Below are positions 28,137 through 37,534 of a stretch of 64,000 nt of DNA, in pieces. The position numbers were made by a program, and so were the translations under genes. Source of the DNA: Neorhizobium alkalisoli (GTDB lineage: Bacteria; Pseudomonadota; Alphaproteobacteria; Rhizobiales; Rhizobiaceae); NCBI RefSeq assembly GCF_007829835.1, contig NZ_VIWP01000003.1, positions 434,001 to 498,000 of the forward strand, read 5' to 3'. The notes beneath the pieces were generated by a model that worked only from the letters and a program-made list of their open reading frames with translations, made no database searches and had not been told where the DNA came from. The stretch's first letter is position 1. Every line of letters starts with the position of its first letter.

Positions 28137-29051
28137 ATGGAACGGCCGGCACTGCCCAAGGAATTGCCTTTGGACATCGAAGACAAGAAGGCTGCGGCAC
28201 GCGCCTGGTTCGAAGGCCTGCGTGACACGATCTGCGCCTCCTTCGAAGCGATCGAGGACGAAGTCTCCGGCCCGCTTTCGGATCAGGAACCCGGGCGTTT
28301 TGTTCGGAAAGACTGGCTCCGTGATGGCGGCGAAGGCGGCGGCGGCAAGATGTCGATGATGGAAGGCCGCGTTTTCGAAAAGGTCGGCGTTCACACCTCC
28401 ACCGTGCATGGTGAATTTTCCGCCGATTTCCGCAGCCAGATTCCTGGCGCAGACGAAGATCCGACCTTCTGGGCCTCCGGCATTTCGCTGATCGCCCATC
28501 CGGTCAATCCCAATGTGCCGGCCGTCCACATGAACACGCGCATGGTGGTGACGACCAGCCAGTGGTTTGGCGGTGGCGCCGACCTGACGCCGGTTCTCGA
28601 CCGCCGCCGCACCCAGACCGATCCCGACAGCAGCCTGTTTCACCGCGCCATGGAAATCGCCTGCCGCCGCCACGAGGCGGTCGCCGATTACGAGCGCTAC
28701 AAGGCATGGTGCGACGATTATTTCTTCCTGAAGCACCGCAACGAGGCGCGCGGCATCGGCGGCATCTTTTTCGACTGGCTGCATTCGCCGGAGGAAAAGG
28801 GCGGCTGGGATGCCGATTTCACCTTCGTCCAGGATGTCGGCCGCGCCTTCAACATGGTCTATCCAAAAATCGTCCGCAGCAATTTCAACAAGCCCTGGAC
28901 GGAAGAGGATCGCGACGAACAGCTGATCCGTCGCGGCCGTTATGTCGAGTTCAACCTGCTCTACGACCGAGGCACGATTTTCGGCCTCAAGACCGGCGGA
29001 AACGTCGAGTCGATCCTGTCGTCGCTGCCGCCGGTGGTCCGCTGGCCCTGA
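28137..29051 (+). CDS. hemF: Oxygen-dependent coproporphyrinogen III oxidase
   Basis: Haem-synthesis enzyme that uses oxygen to decarboxylate coproporphyrinogen III. The 304-residue protein contains SVNPHMNTR-like [19 protein letters not shown], the FFDWLHSP region, and the C-terminal [23 protein letters not shown], all diagnostic of HemF. Start 28137 follows GAGGGG by eight bases; the frame extends to 28116 without a ribosome site. It appears monocistronic. Confidence 0.96.
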   Translation: MERPALPKELPLDIEDKKAAARAWFEGLRDTICASFEAIEDEVSGPLSDQEPGRFVRKDWLRDGGEGGGGKMSMMEGRVFEKVGVHTSTVHGEFSADFRSQIPGADEDPTFWASGISLIAHPVNPNVPAVHMNTRMVVTTSQWFGGGADLTPVLDRRRTQTDPDSSLFHRAMEIACRRHEAVADYERYKAWCDDYFFLKHRNEARGIGGIFFDWLHSPEEKGGWDADFTFVQDVGRAFNMVYPKIVRSNFNKPWTEEDRDEQLIRRGRYVEFNLLYDRGTIFGLKTGGNVESILSSLPPVVRWP

Positions 29052-29180
29052 CAACCGGGCCAGCTCGCGAAGAGTTGACGTTTCGGGCGGCTTTCCAAGT
29101 TTTAGCCGTTGATAAATGTCATTTTCGAATCAGGGTACCGGTGCTAGCGTTACCTTCGGTTGCACGGAGGAGGAACCGCC

Positions 29181-29444
29181 ATGAGCGCATCGCCACTGCC
29201 TGGAACACCGGAAAAAATCGCGACACCGCGTCCCATCAATACGCCTGAAATGATCGATCGTCTGGCGAATGAACTTCGCGTCAAGAGCGGCGGCGAGCTG
29301 CCTCATGCCTTTTGCGTCGAGCAGGTGAAAAAACAGCTTGCCGGCAAGGCAACGGAGACAGCTGCAGCCAACGACGAGACGGCGCATCAGAAGCCGCAGG
29401 ATCAAAAAGCCTCGGTCTTCCATTCCTGGGCAATTTCCGAATAG
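29181..29444 (+). CDS. Small protein of unknown function
   Basis: An 87-residue protein with GGAGGAGG just before the ATG at 29181, a very strong ribosome site. The sequence contains INTPEMIDRLANELRVKSGG and FCVEQVKKQLAG, then a Gln/Ala-rich tail. It is soluble and lacks motifs I recognise. A DUF1059 gene follows after 95 bases on the same strand. Confidence 0.7.
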   Translation: MSASPLPGTPEKIATPRPINTPEMIDRLANELRVKSGGELPHAFCVEQVKKQLAGKATETAAANDETAHQKPQDQKASVFHSWAISE

Positions 29445-29539
29445 TCGGAACGATCCCGACACGCTCCTCGTTAGGAAACGGAAGCTCGCCTTTCGCAGCA
29501 TGCGCAAACGCGGCTTTTCAACCAATGGGAGGAGATAAA

Positions 29540-29731
29540 ATGCGACTGTTTGAATGCGGCACGCTGGTGCCCGGCTGCCAATGGCACACGCGTGCCGACG
29601 AGGATGCAGAAATTGTCCGCCGCGCGGTAGATCACATGCGCAGCGCCCATGGAGAAACGATGGTGCGCGAAAACATGGTCGAGAACATCAAGGCGCGTAT
29701 CCGCGCGGAAGGCAGCGCTGCCGCGGCCTGA
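29540..29731 (+). CDS. DUF1059-family small protein
   Basis: A 63-residue protein with the DUF1059 pattern: RLFECGTLVPGCQWHTRADED with the C-x-x-x-x-x-C-x-W-H core, then IVRRAVDHMRSAHGETMVRE and a helical tail. Two Cys and two His suggest a metal site, known for this family only by prediction. GGGAGGAG five bases before the ATG at 29540 marks the start. Function unknown. Confidence 0.82.
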   Translation: MRLFECGTLVPGCQWHTRADEDAEIVRRAVDHMRSAHGETMVRENMVENIKARIRAEGSAAAA

Positions 29732-29761
29732 CCGGTTGCGCGATCCGATGCTGCGCAGCTT

Positions 29762-31024
29762 TCAACCTGCCTCGCTGACGATCGCGTCCAGCCGCGATTT
29801 GAGACTATCCCGGTCGGGCGTAAAATTGCGCTCGACCCAGAAATCTTCCAGTTGCCCAAGGATCTCACCGACGCGCTTTCCAGCCGGCACGCCGGCCGTC
29901 ATCACGTCCGCGCCCTGCAAAGGAAAGACCGGCCGCTGATAGGTCTCAGCACGTTTCAGCAGCACCGAGAGCCGCGCCGACTTGCGCATCGCCATCGGAT
30001 CGTCCTCCGCAGCCACCCGTGCGGAGGCAAGTGCCAGCCGCAACCGGGTGATGATGCCCTCGACATCGTTGCGATAAAGCATCCGGTCGAAACCGACATC
30101 GGTAATCTCGTCCGGTAAACTTGGCGCTTCGGCCCAGGCAATCAGCTTTCCGGCATCGGCCTTCGACATTTTCAGCCTTTTGGCCATCGCCTCCATTCGG
30201 TCCCGGTCCGGCGGCACGATCGCGGCAAGCCGCAGCATCGGGTCGACAGCCCAGCTCAACGCCGCCTCGGCAGCGACCAGCCCATGAATGCCATCAATGC
30301 CCCATTTCTCCGTCTCGGGCAGAATTTCCGTCAGAACACCGACCTGCCGCATCCAGAGCAGCGCCCGCGACGGATCCTTGGCGGCAAGAAGCTTTTTCGT
30401 CTCACTCCAGACCCGCTCGGCCGAAAGCGTCGCAAGCTTCTCCTTGGCTCGCGCGCAGGCTCTCAGGCCGTCCGCGTCCGGCCGGCCATGACCGTAATAG
30501 GCAAAGAAACGGAAGAAGCGCAGTATCCGCAAATAATCCTCGGCGATCCGTGTCGCCGCATCGCCGATGAAGCGGATCGTCCGCGTCTCGATATCGGCAA
30601 GCCCCTCGACCAGATCGATGACGGTGCCATCGGCATCAGCGTAGAGTGCGTTGATCGTCAGGTCGCGCCGTTCGGCATCGGCCTGCCAGTCGGTGCCGAA
30701 GGCGACCTTGGCATGCCGTCCATCGGTCTCGACATCCTTTCGGAGCGTCGTCACCTCGAAGGGCTGGCCTTCGATGACCAGCGTCACCGTGCCATGCTCG
30801 ATCCCCGTCGGCACCGCCTTGATGCCGGCCTTCTCGGCCCGCGCGACCACCTCCTCTGGCAGAAGCGTCGTTGCAATATCGACATCGGCAACAGCAAGCC
30901 CCATCAGCGCGCTGCGGACCGCACCACCGGCAACACGTGCTTCGCCGCCATCGGCATTCAGCAATGCCAGCACGGTCTTGAGCGAGGCGCCCCGGAACCA
31001 GTCCTGTTCGGCAACGGAAGTCAT
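29762..31024 (-). CDS. cca: CCA tRNA nucleotidyltransferase / poly(A) polymerase family
   Basis: Adds or repairs the 3'-CCA of tRNAs. The 420-residue protein begins with the nucleotidyltransferase fold: VAGGAVRSALMG, then VADVDIATT holding the DxD metal ligands, then the RDLTINALYAD motif and the RNA/ATP segment RIAEDYLRILRFFRFFA. The C-terminal half is helical without an HD phosphohydrolase motif. Its ATG overlaps the stop of the Nudix gene (ATGA), so it is translated from the DUF1285-Nudix-cca operon. Confidence 0.93.
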   Translation of the reverse strand: MTSVAEQDWFRGASLKTVLALLNADGGEARVAGGAVRSALMGLAVADVDIATTLLPEEVVARAEKAGIKAVPTGIEHGTVTLVIEGQPFEVTTLRKDVETDGRHAKVAFGTDWQADAERRDLTINALYADADGTVIDLVEGLADIETRTIRFIGDAATRIAEDYLRILRFFRFFAYYGHGRPDADGLRACARAKEKLATLSAERVWSETKKLLAAKDPSRALLWMRQVGVLTEILPETEKWGIDGIHGLVAAEAALSWAVDPMLRLAAIVPPDRDRMEAMAKRLKMSKADAGKLIAWAEAPSLPDEITDVGFDRMLYRNDVEGIITRLRLALASARVAAEDDPMAMRKSARLSVLLKRAETYQRPVFPLQGADVMTAGVPAGKRVGEILGQLEDFWVERNFTPDRDSLKSRLDAIVSEAG

Positions 31025-31659
31025 GCATAAAGCCTTTCATAAAGGGTCCGCAGAATACCGGCGGTCACGCCCCATATATTCCGCTCGCCATAGGGCATCT
31101 GGTAGAAATGTCTGACGGTGCCTTCGAATTCACGCGAACTGCGCACGTGGTTCGCCTCGTTCATCAGGAAGGACAGCGGCACTTCGAAAACATCCGCCAC
31201 TTCATCCGGATTGAGTACCAGTTCGAAACCGGGCCGCACCACGGCGAGAACCGGTGTTATGCGAAAACCTGTCGTCGCGAAATAGGTCGGCAGCCGCGAG
31301 ATTGGTTCGACAAACATCCGCGACAGGCCGATCTCCTCTTCCGCCTCGCGCAAAGCAGCATCCTCCGGCGACGGATCTTCCGCATCGACCGCTCCGCCCG
31401 GAAAGGCGATCTGCCCGGAATGTTTTCTGAGCTTCGTCGTCCGCTGGGTCAGGATCACCTTGGCGTCATCGCCATCGTCGACGACCGGCACCAGAACAGC
31501 GGCATCCCGCAGCTTCAGGCCGGAGGCGAAATCGACCAGCGACGGATTGAGCAGATGGTCGCCATGCTCGCGTGAGGCAAGCTCGATCGCGCTGCCCTTC
31601 TGGTGCTGTGCACGGCGGCGAAATTCCTCGGCGGAAAAGCTGGGTATCAGGAGGCTCAT
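31021..31659 (-). CDS. CoA pyrophosphatase-type Nudix hydrolase
   Basis: Nudix hydrolase of 212 residues of the CoA diphosphatase class (NudL/YeaB-like). The Nudix box runs GGAVDAEDPSPEDAALREAE then EEIGL, with all conserved G, E and R residues. Upstream LTQRTTKLRKHSGQIAFPGG matches the CoA-specific UPF0035 signature that precedes it in NudL. Predicted to cut CoA into 4'-phosphopantetheine and 3',5'-ADP. ATGA overlaps link it to the DUF1285 gene before it and cca after it. Confidence 0.9.
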   Translation of the reverse strand: MSLLIPSFSAEEFRRRAQHQKGSAIELASREHGDHLLNPSLVDFASGLKLRDAAVLVPVVDDGDDAKVILTQRTTKLRKHSGQIAFPGGAVDAEDPSPEDAALREAEEEIGLSRMFVEPISRLPTYFATTGFRITPVLAVVRPGFELVLNPDEVADVFEVPLSFLMNEANHVRSSREFEGTVRHFYQMPYGERNIWGVTAGILRTLYERLYA

Positions 31660-32267
31660 TGCGACAGCGCATCCAGTTCCGCTTCCGGCATCACCGGAAA
31701 CACGGTTTCACCCGAGCGGATCGAAAACATCGCCACACCGTTAATCGCGACCGTCTCGCCGAGTTCGACGAGATCGTACATGACAGCCCGCGTTACCAGC
31801 GCTTCCAGCCGCCCCCGCACATGCAGATAGGGTTTTAGCTCCCGCCCCTCGCCCTTGATCTCGAAACGGATCGGATGCTCGGCGCCGGCTTCCACGACAT
31901 CCCCGACATTGGTGCGAAATGTCAGGACCTGTCGCCCCTCCAGCTCCGTCACCTGCATCTCGACGGCGAGGAAAGGCGCATCGACGACCCGGATACAAAC
32001 CTTTTCCACAGGTGTTACGAGATAGGTTTTGCCGTCCTCGTCCTTGCGCAGCACGGTCGAGAACAGCCTGACGAGCGGCGCCCGGCCGATCGGCGTGCCC
32101 ATGTAGAACCATGTTCCGTCGGCGCGGATCTCCATGTCGAGATCGCCGCAGAAGGGCGGATTCCATTTCTCCACTGGCGGCAGACCGCGGTTTTTGCCGT
32201 CTTTCTGCTCAGATGCGCGCGAAATCATCGCCGCAAGGCCGCTTGCATCGGCTGGCATATTTGTCAT
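31656..32267 (-). CDS. DUF1285 domain protein
   Basis: A 203-residue protein recognisable as DUF1285 from PVEKWNPPFCGDLDMEIRAD, WFYMGTPIGRAPLVRLFSTV and YLVTPVEKVCIRV. No membrane helix or signal peptide. Family function is unknown, but it is commonly linked with cca and Nudix genes in alphaproteobacteria, as here. Start at 32267 is chosen because AGGA lies just upstream; 32279 is an alternative. First gene of the three-gene coupled operon; divergent from the MoxR gene. Confidence 0.86.
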   Translation of the reverse strand: MTNMPADASGLAAMISRASEQKDGKNRGLPPVEKWNPPFCGDLDMEIRADGTWFYMGTPIGRAPLVRLFSTVLRKDEDGKTYLVTPVEKVCIRVVDAPFLAVEMQVTELEGRQVLTFRTNVGDVVEAGAEHPIRFEIKGEGRELKPYLHVRGRLEALVTRAVMYDLVELGETVAINGVAMFSIRSGETVFPVMPEAELDALSQ

Positions 32268-32487
32268 GGATCCTGCCATCTTTCAGTCCCGGTTCGCCCG
32301 TAAGCAGTCAGTCAGGCAATTGTTCCTCACGAGATAGTCATTCGAAACAAGCTTGTCAGCCATGTTTCGGGGAATAAGTTTGAGGCAATGGGGCGAGTGC
32401 TGCGCTGCAGCGATTCGCTTGACGTGACATGTGGCAGCCTTCAAACCTGCCTGTCTCGGATGCCGTTTCTGAACGATGGAGAACGAC

Positions 32488-33501
32488 ATGGGCATGATGA
32501 AATCCACCGAAGCCGTTCTCGATGAAAAAGCCATCATCGCTTCCGCCGAAAAAGCGCTGGCTGATATCGCCGCCATCCGCGCCGAAGTCGCCAAGGTCAT
32601 CTTCGGCCAGGAAAAGGTCGTCGAAAACACGCTGCTTGCCGTTCTGTCCGGCGGCCATGCCCTGCTCGTCGGCGTTCCCGGCCTTGCCAAGACCAAGCTC
32701 GTCACCACGCTTGGCACGGTTCTCGGCCTCGAATCCAACCGCATCCAGTTCACACCCGACCTGATGCCGTCCGATATTCTCGGCTCGGAAGTGATGGACA
32801 GCGACGAGAGCGGCCGTCGCTCCTTCCGTTTCATCAAGGGCCCGGTCTTTGCCCAGTTGCTGATGGCCGACGAAATCAACCGCGCTTCGCCACGCACCCA
32901 GTCGGCTTTGCTGCAGTCGATGCAGGAATACCATATCACCGTCGCCGGCCAGCGTTACGATCTGCCGGCCCCCTTCCATGTGCTCGCGACCCAGAACCCG
33001 CTGGAGCAGGAAGGCACCTATCCCCTGCCCGAAGCCCAGCTCGACCGTTTCCTGCTGCAGGTCGACGTGCTTTACCCGGATCTCGCCGCCGAGCGTCAGA
33101 TCCTGCTCGACACGACCGGCATTGCCGAAAGCAAGCCGCGCGCCGTCATCGATCCGACCAGGCTCACTGAAATCCAGTCGCTGATCCGCCAGATGCCGGT
33201 CTCCGACAAGGTGGTCGATGCGATCCTGTCGCTCGTCCGCTCCGCCCGTCCCGGCCATGGCAATGCGACGACCGACAAACATGTCGCCTGGGGTCCCGGC
33301 CCGCGCGCCGGCCAGTCGCTGATGCTGACCGCCCGCGCCCGCGCACTTTACGAAGGCCGCCTCGCCCCGTCGCTGGACGATGTCTATGCACTGGCCGAAC
33401 CAGTCCTCGAACACCGCATGGCGCTGAATTTCGCCGCCCGTGCCGAAGGCATGTCGGTGCGCGACGTGATCGCAAGCCTGGTGAAACAGGCGCGCGGCTG
33501 A
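32488..33501 (+). CDS. MoxR-family AAA+ ATPase
   Basis: AAA+ chaperone-like ATPase of 337 residues. Walker A GVPGLAKTK (~60), Walker B LLMADEINRASP (~128), sensor ATQNPLEQEGTYPLPEAQLD and the sensor-2 region are intact. MoxR proteins usually activate or insert metal in proteins with von Willebrand A domains, often encoded next door, as here. GGAG six bases before the ATG at 32488 is preferred; an ATG at 32476 lacks one. First gene of an operon with DUF58, BatA/DUF4159 and GATase-like membrane genes. Confidence 0.94.
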   Translation: MGMMKSTEAVLDEKAIIASAEKALADIAAIRAEVAKVIFGQEKVVENTLLAVLSGGHALLVGVPGLAKTKLVTTLGTVLGLESNRIQFTPDLMPSDILGSEVMDSDESGRRSFRFIKGPVFAQLLMADEINRASPRTQSALLQSMQEYHITVAGQRYDLPAPFHVLATQNPLEQEGTYPLPEAQLDRFLLQVDVLYPDLAAERQILLDTTGIAESKPRAVIDPTRLTEIQSLIRQMPVSDKVVDAILSLVRSARPGHGNATTDKHVAWGPGPRAGQSLMLTARARALYEGRLAPSLDDVYALAEPVLEHRMALNFAARAEGMSVRDVIASLVKQARG

Positions 33502-33542
33502 GGCCGCCCGTCTTTTAGCATTCCTCCTGGAAAGGAACCTGC

Positions 33543-34472
33543 GTGGCATCCATAGGCCAGATCGTCGAGAAGACATCGAGCAGCGAAGTCCTGTCCCGCG
33601 CCCAGCAACGCGCGATGCTGGTTCCCGATTGCATGGTCGAGGCGCGCCGCATCGCCAATACGGTCATTGCCGGCTGGCATGGCCGCCGCCAGCGCGGCAT
33701 CGGCGAAAACTTTTGGCAGTTCCGTCCCTATGCAGAAGGTGAAAGCCTGTCGCGCATCGACTGGCGGCGCTCGGCCCGCGACGATCATACCTATGTCCGC
33801 GACCGCGAATGGGAAGCGGCCCATACCGTCTGGCTCTGGGCCGATATGTCGCCGTCGATGATGTACAAGTCGACCATGGCGCTCGTTTCCAAGGAAAGCC
33901 GCGCGCTGGTCATCATGCTGGCGCTGGCCGAAATCCTTGCCCGCTCCGGCGAAAGGATCGGTTGTCCCGGCATCATGGAACCGGTCTCGGCCCGCAACGC
34001 CGCCGAACGGCTGGCCGCCGCCATTATGCATGCACCGGTGACCTCCGGCCTGCCCGATACCGCGATGATCCGTGGCCAGAGCGATATCGTCCTGATCGGC
34101 GATTTTCTCGATAACGCCGATACTGTCATGAGCCGCATCTCGCCGCTCGGCCGCCGCGGCCTGCGCGGTCATGTGGTCGAAGTCGCCGATCCCGCCGAAG
34201 AGACTTTTCCTTATACCGGCCGCACCGAATTTACCGATCCGGAAACCGGCGAAAAGCTCGTCTCGGGCCGCGCCGAGACGATCCGCGACCAATATCAGCG
34301 CGCCTATCTCGCCCGCCGCGAGGCGCTTGGCGATGGTCTGCGCCGGCTCGGCTGGAGTTTTGTCTTCCACCGCACGGATCACCTTGCCTCCGAAGCGCTG
34401 GTCGCCGTTCACGGTTATCTCTCCGGCATGCCGGCACCGCGGGCAACAAGCCTCGCCGGAGGTGTTTTGTGA
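33543..34472 (+). CDS. DUF58 (von Willebrand A-like) protein
   Basis: A 309-residue protein with the DUF58 signature GENFWQFRPYAEGESLSRIDWRRSARDD (residues ~58-85), followed by a VWA-like fold with a metal-site-like strand TVWLWADMSPSMM (DxSxS variant, DMSPS). It starts at GTG 33543. The ATG- and GTG-type overlap to the next gene (GTGA) suggests coupled translation. MoxR-DUF58 pairs are a recurring module; the client in this operon is presumably the large membrane proteins that follow. Confidence 0.88.
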   Translation: MASIGQIVEKTSSSEVLSRAQQRAMLVPDCMVEARRIANTVIAGWHGRRQRGIGENFWQFRPYAEGESLSRIDWRRSARDDHTYVRDREWEAAHTVWLWADMSPSMMYKSTMALVSKESRALVIMLALAEILARSGERIGCPGIMEPVSARNAAERLAAAIMHAPVTSGLPDTAMIRGQSDIVLIGDFLDNADTVMSRISPLGRRGLRGHVVEVADPAEETFPYTGRTEFTDPETGEKLVSGRAETIRDQYQRAYLARREALGDGLRRLGWSFVFHRTDHLASEALVAVHGYLSGMPAPRATSLAGGVL

Positions 34473-37324
34473 GCGCGCTTGCCTTCACCACCCCTGCCAT
34501 CCTCCTCGGCCTGATCGCGCTTCCGGTCATCTGGTGGCTGCTGCGGCTGACCCCGCCGCGGCCAAAGACGGAAGTCTTTCCGCCGCTTCGGATCCTGGCG
34601 ACAGTCCTGCAGCGCGAGGAAACCCCGTCGCAAAGCCCCTGGTGGCTGACGTTGCTGCGCATGCTTCTCGCCGCCGCGATCATTTTCGCGCTGGCCGATC
34701 CTGTTCTGAACCCGCGCGGCAATTCGCTTGATACGAGCGGCCCGCTGGTCCTCCTCGTCGACAATGGCTGGGCTTCGTCCGCCGACTGGGAACGCCGCAC
34801 CCAGACCGCCCGCCTGCTGATCGACGATGCCGAACGCGCCGACCTGCCGGTCGCGATCGCCTTCACCGCCGATGCCGCCCAGGAGCCCGCCCCCGGAACA
34901 GCAGCCGTCGCGCGCGACAAGCTTGCGGCCGCAAGCCCGAAACCGCTCGTTCCTGATCGCCTGCGCGCCGTCAATGCGCTGCGCGAGGCCATGAATGGCC
35001 GCCGTCCCGGCACGCTCGCCTTCGTCACGGATGGCATTGCTGCCGCCAATGACGGCGAGACGATCGCCGCGCTTGAAACATTGAACCCGGCCGGCATGCG
35101 CGTCATCGAAGGGGATGGCCATGGCGCGGTCGCCGTCACCGACGCAACCAACAATTCCACTGCCATGGCCGTGACCGCCACGCGCCTGTCCACCGCCTCT
35201 GCACAACAACTGACCGTGGATGCTCTCGATCCGCAGGGCCGTGCGCTCGCCTCCGGCACGCTGCAATTCGCCCCCGGCGCCGCAACCGCCACGACCGAAA
35301 TCACCGCGCCATACGAGCTGCGCAACGATTTTGCGCGTATCAACGTCGAAGGTCTGGCCACGGCCGGCGCCGCGCATCTGCTGGACGACGGTTTCAAGCG
35401 CCGTCGCGTCGCGCTGATTTCCGGCGATAGCGGCAATGACATGCAGCCGCTTCTGCTGCCGCTCTATTACATCAACCGGGCGCTTTCGCCCTATGCCGAC
35501 ATTATCGAGCCGCGCAATGCGGATCTCGCCACCTCCATTCCCGAACTGCTTGCCAGCAACCCGTCGGCCATCATCATGGCCGATATCGGCCGCCTGCCGG
35601 CCGGCGTCTATGCGCCGCTCGAACAATGGCTTGCCCGCGGCGGCACGCTGATCCGTTTCGCCGGGCCGCGGCTTGCCGCCGCCCCCGCCGACGATCCGCT
35701 CGTGCCGGTGACGCTGCGCCAGGGCGAACGCGCGCTCGGCGGCGCCATGTCCTGGTCGGAACCGCAGGTGCTGGCCGATTTCCCGGCTTTCGGCCCCTTT
35801 GCCGGCATGCCGCGCGCAACCGACATCACCGTCAGCCGTCAGGTTCTGGCCGAGCCGACGCCGGATCTGGCCGAACGCACCTGGGCGAGCCTTGCCGACG
35901 GCACGCCTCTGGTCACGACCAAAGATGTCGAGGCAGGCCGCATCGTGCTCTTCCACACCAGCGCCGAAGCCACATGGTCCAACCTGCCGCTGTCGGGCAA
36001 TTTCGTCGAAATGCTGCGCCGTCTGGTGCAGATGGCCCGCGCCGGCGGTGCGACGGCTCCGGGTGCGGCTGCAGGCGCCGCCATCACCCTGCCCCCCTAC
36101 CGCCTCCTCACCGCCAACGGCATCCTCACCACCGAAACCGGCACCGCCCGGCCGATCGCCATCGCCGCCGGCCAGACCCCGGTCGCCAGCTTCGACCACC
36201 CGCCCGGCCTCTACGGCACCGAGGATGGTTATAGCGCGGTCAACCTTTTGGCCCCGAAGACCGTGCTCGCGCCCTTCGACACCGCTCTTGCCGGCCGCGC
36301 CATGCAGCGCGAGGGTCTCGCGGGCGGCGAAGCGGTGTCGCTACGCCCGGCGCTATTTGCCGCTGCCTTCGCACTCCTTCTTCTCGACAGCCTCGTGGTG
36401 CTCTTCATGAACGGCGCCTTCTCACGCCGCCCCGGCCGCGGCCCCGGAAAGTCAAGAACCGCGGGCAGTGCGGCGGCCGCCATCATGGCCGTCTTCGGCT
36501 TCGGCCTGGCACTCGCCCTCCTGCAGCCGACCCCGTCCTTCGCCCAGGAAATGGCCCCCGGCGCCGCGGCAAAACCCGGTGACGCCCAGATCCTCGAACG
36601 GCTTGACACGACCCATCTCGCCTATGTCCAGACCGGCGAGGCCGATGTCGACCGCATCTCGGAACAGGGCCTCGATGGCTTAAGCCAGTTCCTCACCTAT
36701 CGCACGACGCTCGAACCCGGCGCCCCGGTCGGCCTCGACATCTCGAAGGACGAACTGTCCTTCTACCCGATCATCTACTGGCCGATCTCGGCCTCCGCGC
36801 CGATGCCTTCCCAGGCATCCATTTCCCGGATCGACGCCTATATGCGCAATGGCGGCACGGTCCTGTTCGATACGCGCGACCAGTTTTCTTCGCTCGGCGG
36901 CGGCACCAGCGCCAACGGCCAGCGGCTGCAGGAGATTCTTGCCAATATCGATATCCCGCCGCTTGAGCCGACGCCAGAAAACCATGTCCTGACCCGCACC
37001 TTCTATCTGCTGAAGGATTTCCCCGGCCGCTTCCGTGGCAGCCCGCTCTGGGTCGAGGCACGGCAGGATGCGAAAAACACCGGATCGCAGCTTTCCTCGA
37101 GCGGCGACGGCGTGACGCCGATCCTCATCACCGGCAACGATTTCGCCGGCGCCTGGGCGGTCGATACCCAAGGAAATTCCGTCCTGCCGACCGTGCCGCC
37201 GGATGACATGCAGCGCGAATATGCCTACCGCGCCGGGGTCAACATCATGATGTACATGCTCACCGGCAACTACAAAGCCGACCAGGTGCATGTACCGGCA
37301 TTGCTCGAACGATTGGGGCAGTGA
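34469..37324 (+). CDS. BatA-like N-terminus plus DUF4159 membrane protein
   Basis: A 951-residue inner-membrane protein. Residues ~1-80 resemble the BatA/aerotolerance N-terminal domain with two membrane helices around TPPRPKTEVFPPLRIL; a VWA-like region (VLLVDNGWASSADWE) follows, then an extended soluble portion, two more helices (~630-700), and a DUF4159 domain (~715-945: DLDISKDELSFYPIIYWPIS, NGGTVLFDTRDQFSS). GTG 34469 overlaps the preceding TGA. The domain order points to a periplasm-facing scaffold for the MoxR/DUF58 system. Its function is not known for this family. Confidence 0.85.
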   Translation: MSALAFTTPAILLGLIALPVIWWLLRLTPPRPKTEVFPPLRILATVLQREETPSQSPWWLTLLRMLLAAAIIFALADPVLNPRGNSLDTSGPLVLLVDNGWASSADWERRTQTARLLIDDAERADLPVAIAFTADAAQEPAPGTAAVARDKLAAASPKPLVPDRLRAVNALREAMNGRRPGTLAFVTDGIAAANDGETIAALETLNPAGMRVIEGDGHGAVAVTDATNNSTAMAVTATRLSTASAQQLTVDALDPQGRALASGTLQFAPGAATATTEITAPYELRNDFARINVEGLATAGAAHLLDDGFKRRRVALISGDSGNDMQPLLLPLYYINRALSPYADIIEPRNADLATSIPELLASNPSAIIMADIGRLPAGVYAPLEQWLARGGTLIRFAGPRLAAAPADDPLVPVTLRQGERALGGAMSWSEPQVLADFPAFGPFAGMPRATDITVSRQVLAEPTPDLAERTWASLADGTPLVTTKDVEAGRIVLFHTSAEATWSNLPLSGNFVEMLRRLVQMARAGGATAPGAAAGAAITLPPYRLLTANGILTTETGTARPIAIAAGQTPVASFDHPPGLYGTEDGYSAVNLLAPKTVLAPFDTALAGRAMQREGLAGGEAVSLRPALFAAAFALLLLDSLVVLFMNGAFSRRPGRGPGKSRTAGSAAAAIMAVFGFGLALALLQPTPSFAQEMAPGAAAKPGDAQILERLDTTHLAYVQTGEADVDRISEQGLDGLSQFLTYRTTLEPGAPVGLDISKDELSFYPIIYWPISASAPMPSQASISRIDAYMRNGGTVLFDTRDQFSSLGGGTSANGQRLQEILANIDIPPLEPTPENHVLTRTFYLLKDFPGRFRGSPLWVEARQDAKNTGSQLSSSGDGVTPILITGNDFAGAWAVDTQGNSVLPTVPPDDMQREYAYRAGVNIMMYMLTGNYKADQVHVPALLERLGQ

Positions 37325-37350
37325 CGGGATGATTCAGTCGATTATCCTCA

Positions 37351-37493
37351 GCCCCTCATCCGGCTGCGTCCTTCGGACCCTTCTCCCCGCAAGCGGGGCG
37401 AAGGGATATGCCGCACCGTCTCCATCCATCTCCAACGTCGCATGGGCCATGTCCCTTCTCCCCGCGCGCGGGGAGAGGGTTAGGGTGAGGGGC
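37351..37493. repeat. Palindromic intergenic repeat element inside an operon
   Basis: A 143-base stretch between the DUF4159 and GATase-like genes begins GCCCCTCATCC and ends with the inverted copy GGGTGAGGGGC. Inside are two palindromes: one near 37378-37405 (CCCTTC-CCCCGC arms around AA) and one at about 37454-37480 centred on TCTCCCCGCGCGCGGGGAGA. This architecture matches the short mosaic palindromic repeats common in rhizobial genomes (RIME-like); the exact family name was not verified. It would form strong RNA hairpins between two genes of one operon. Confidence 0.75.
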
Positions 37494-37534
37494 AGACTAC
37501 GCCCCATCCCCCTCTCCCATAGAGAGGCCATCGC

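Noticed and set aside
34415..36199. Open frame of 594 codons on the minus strand
   Set aside because: Antisense to the DUF4159 gene; Gly/Arg/His-rich low-complexity translation without motifs.
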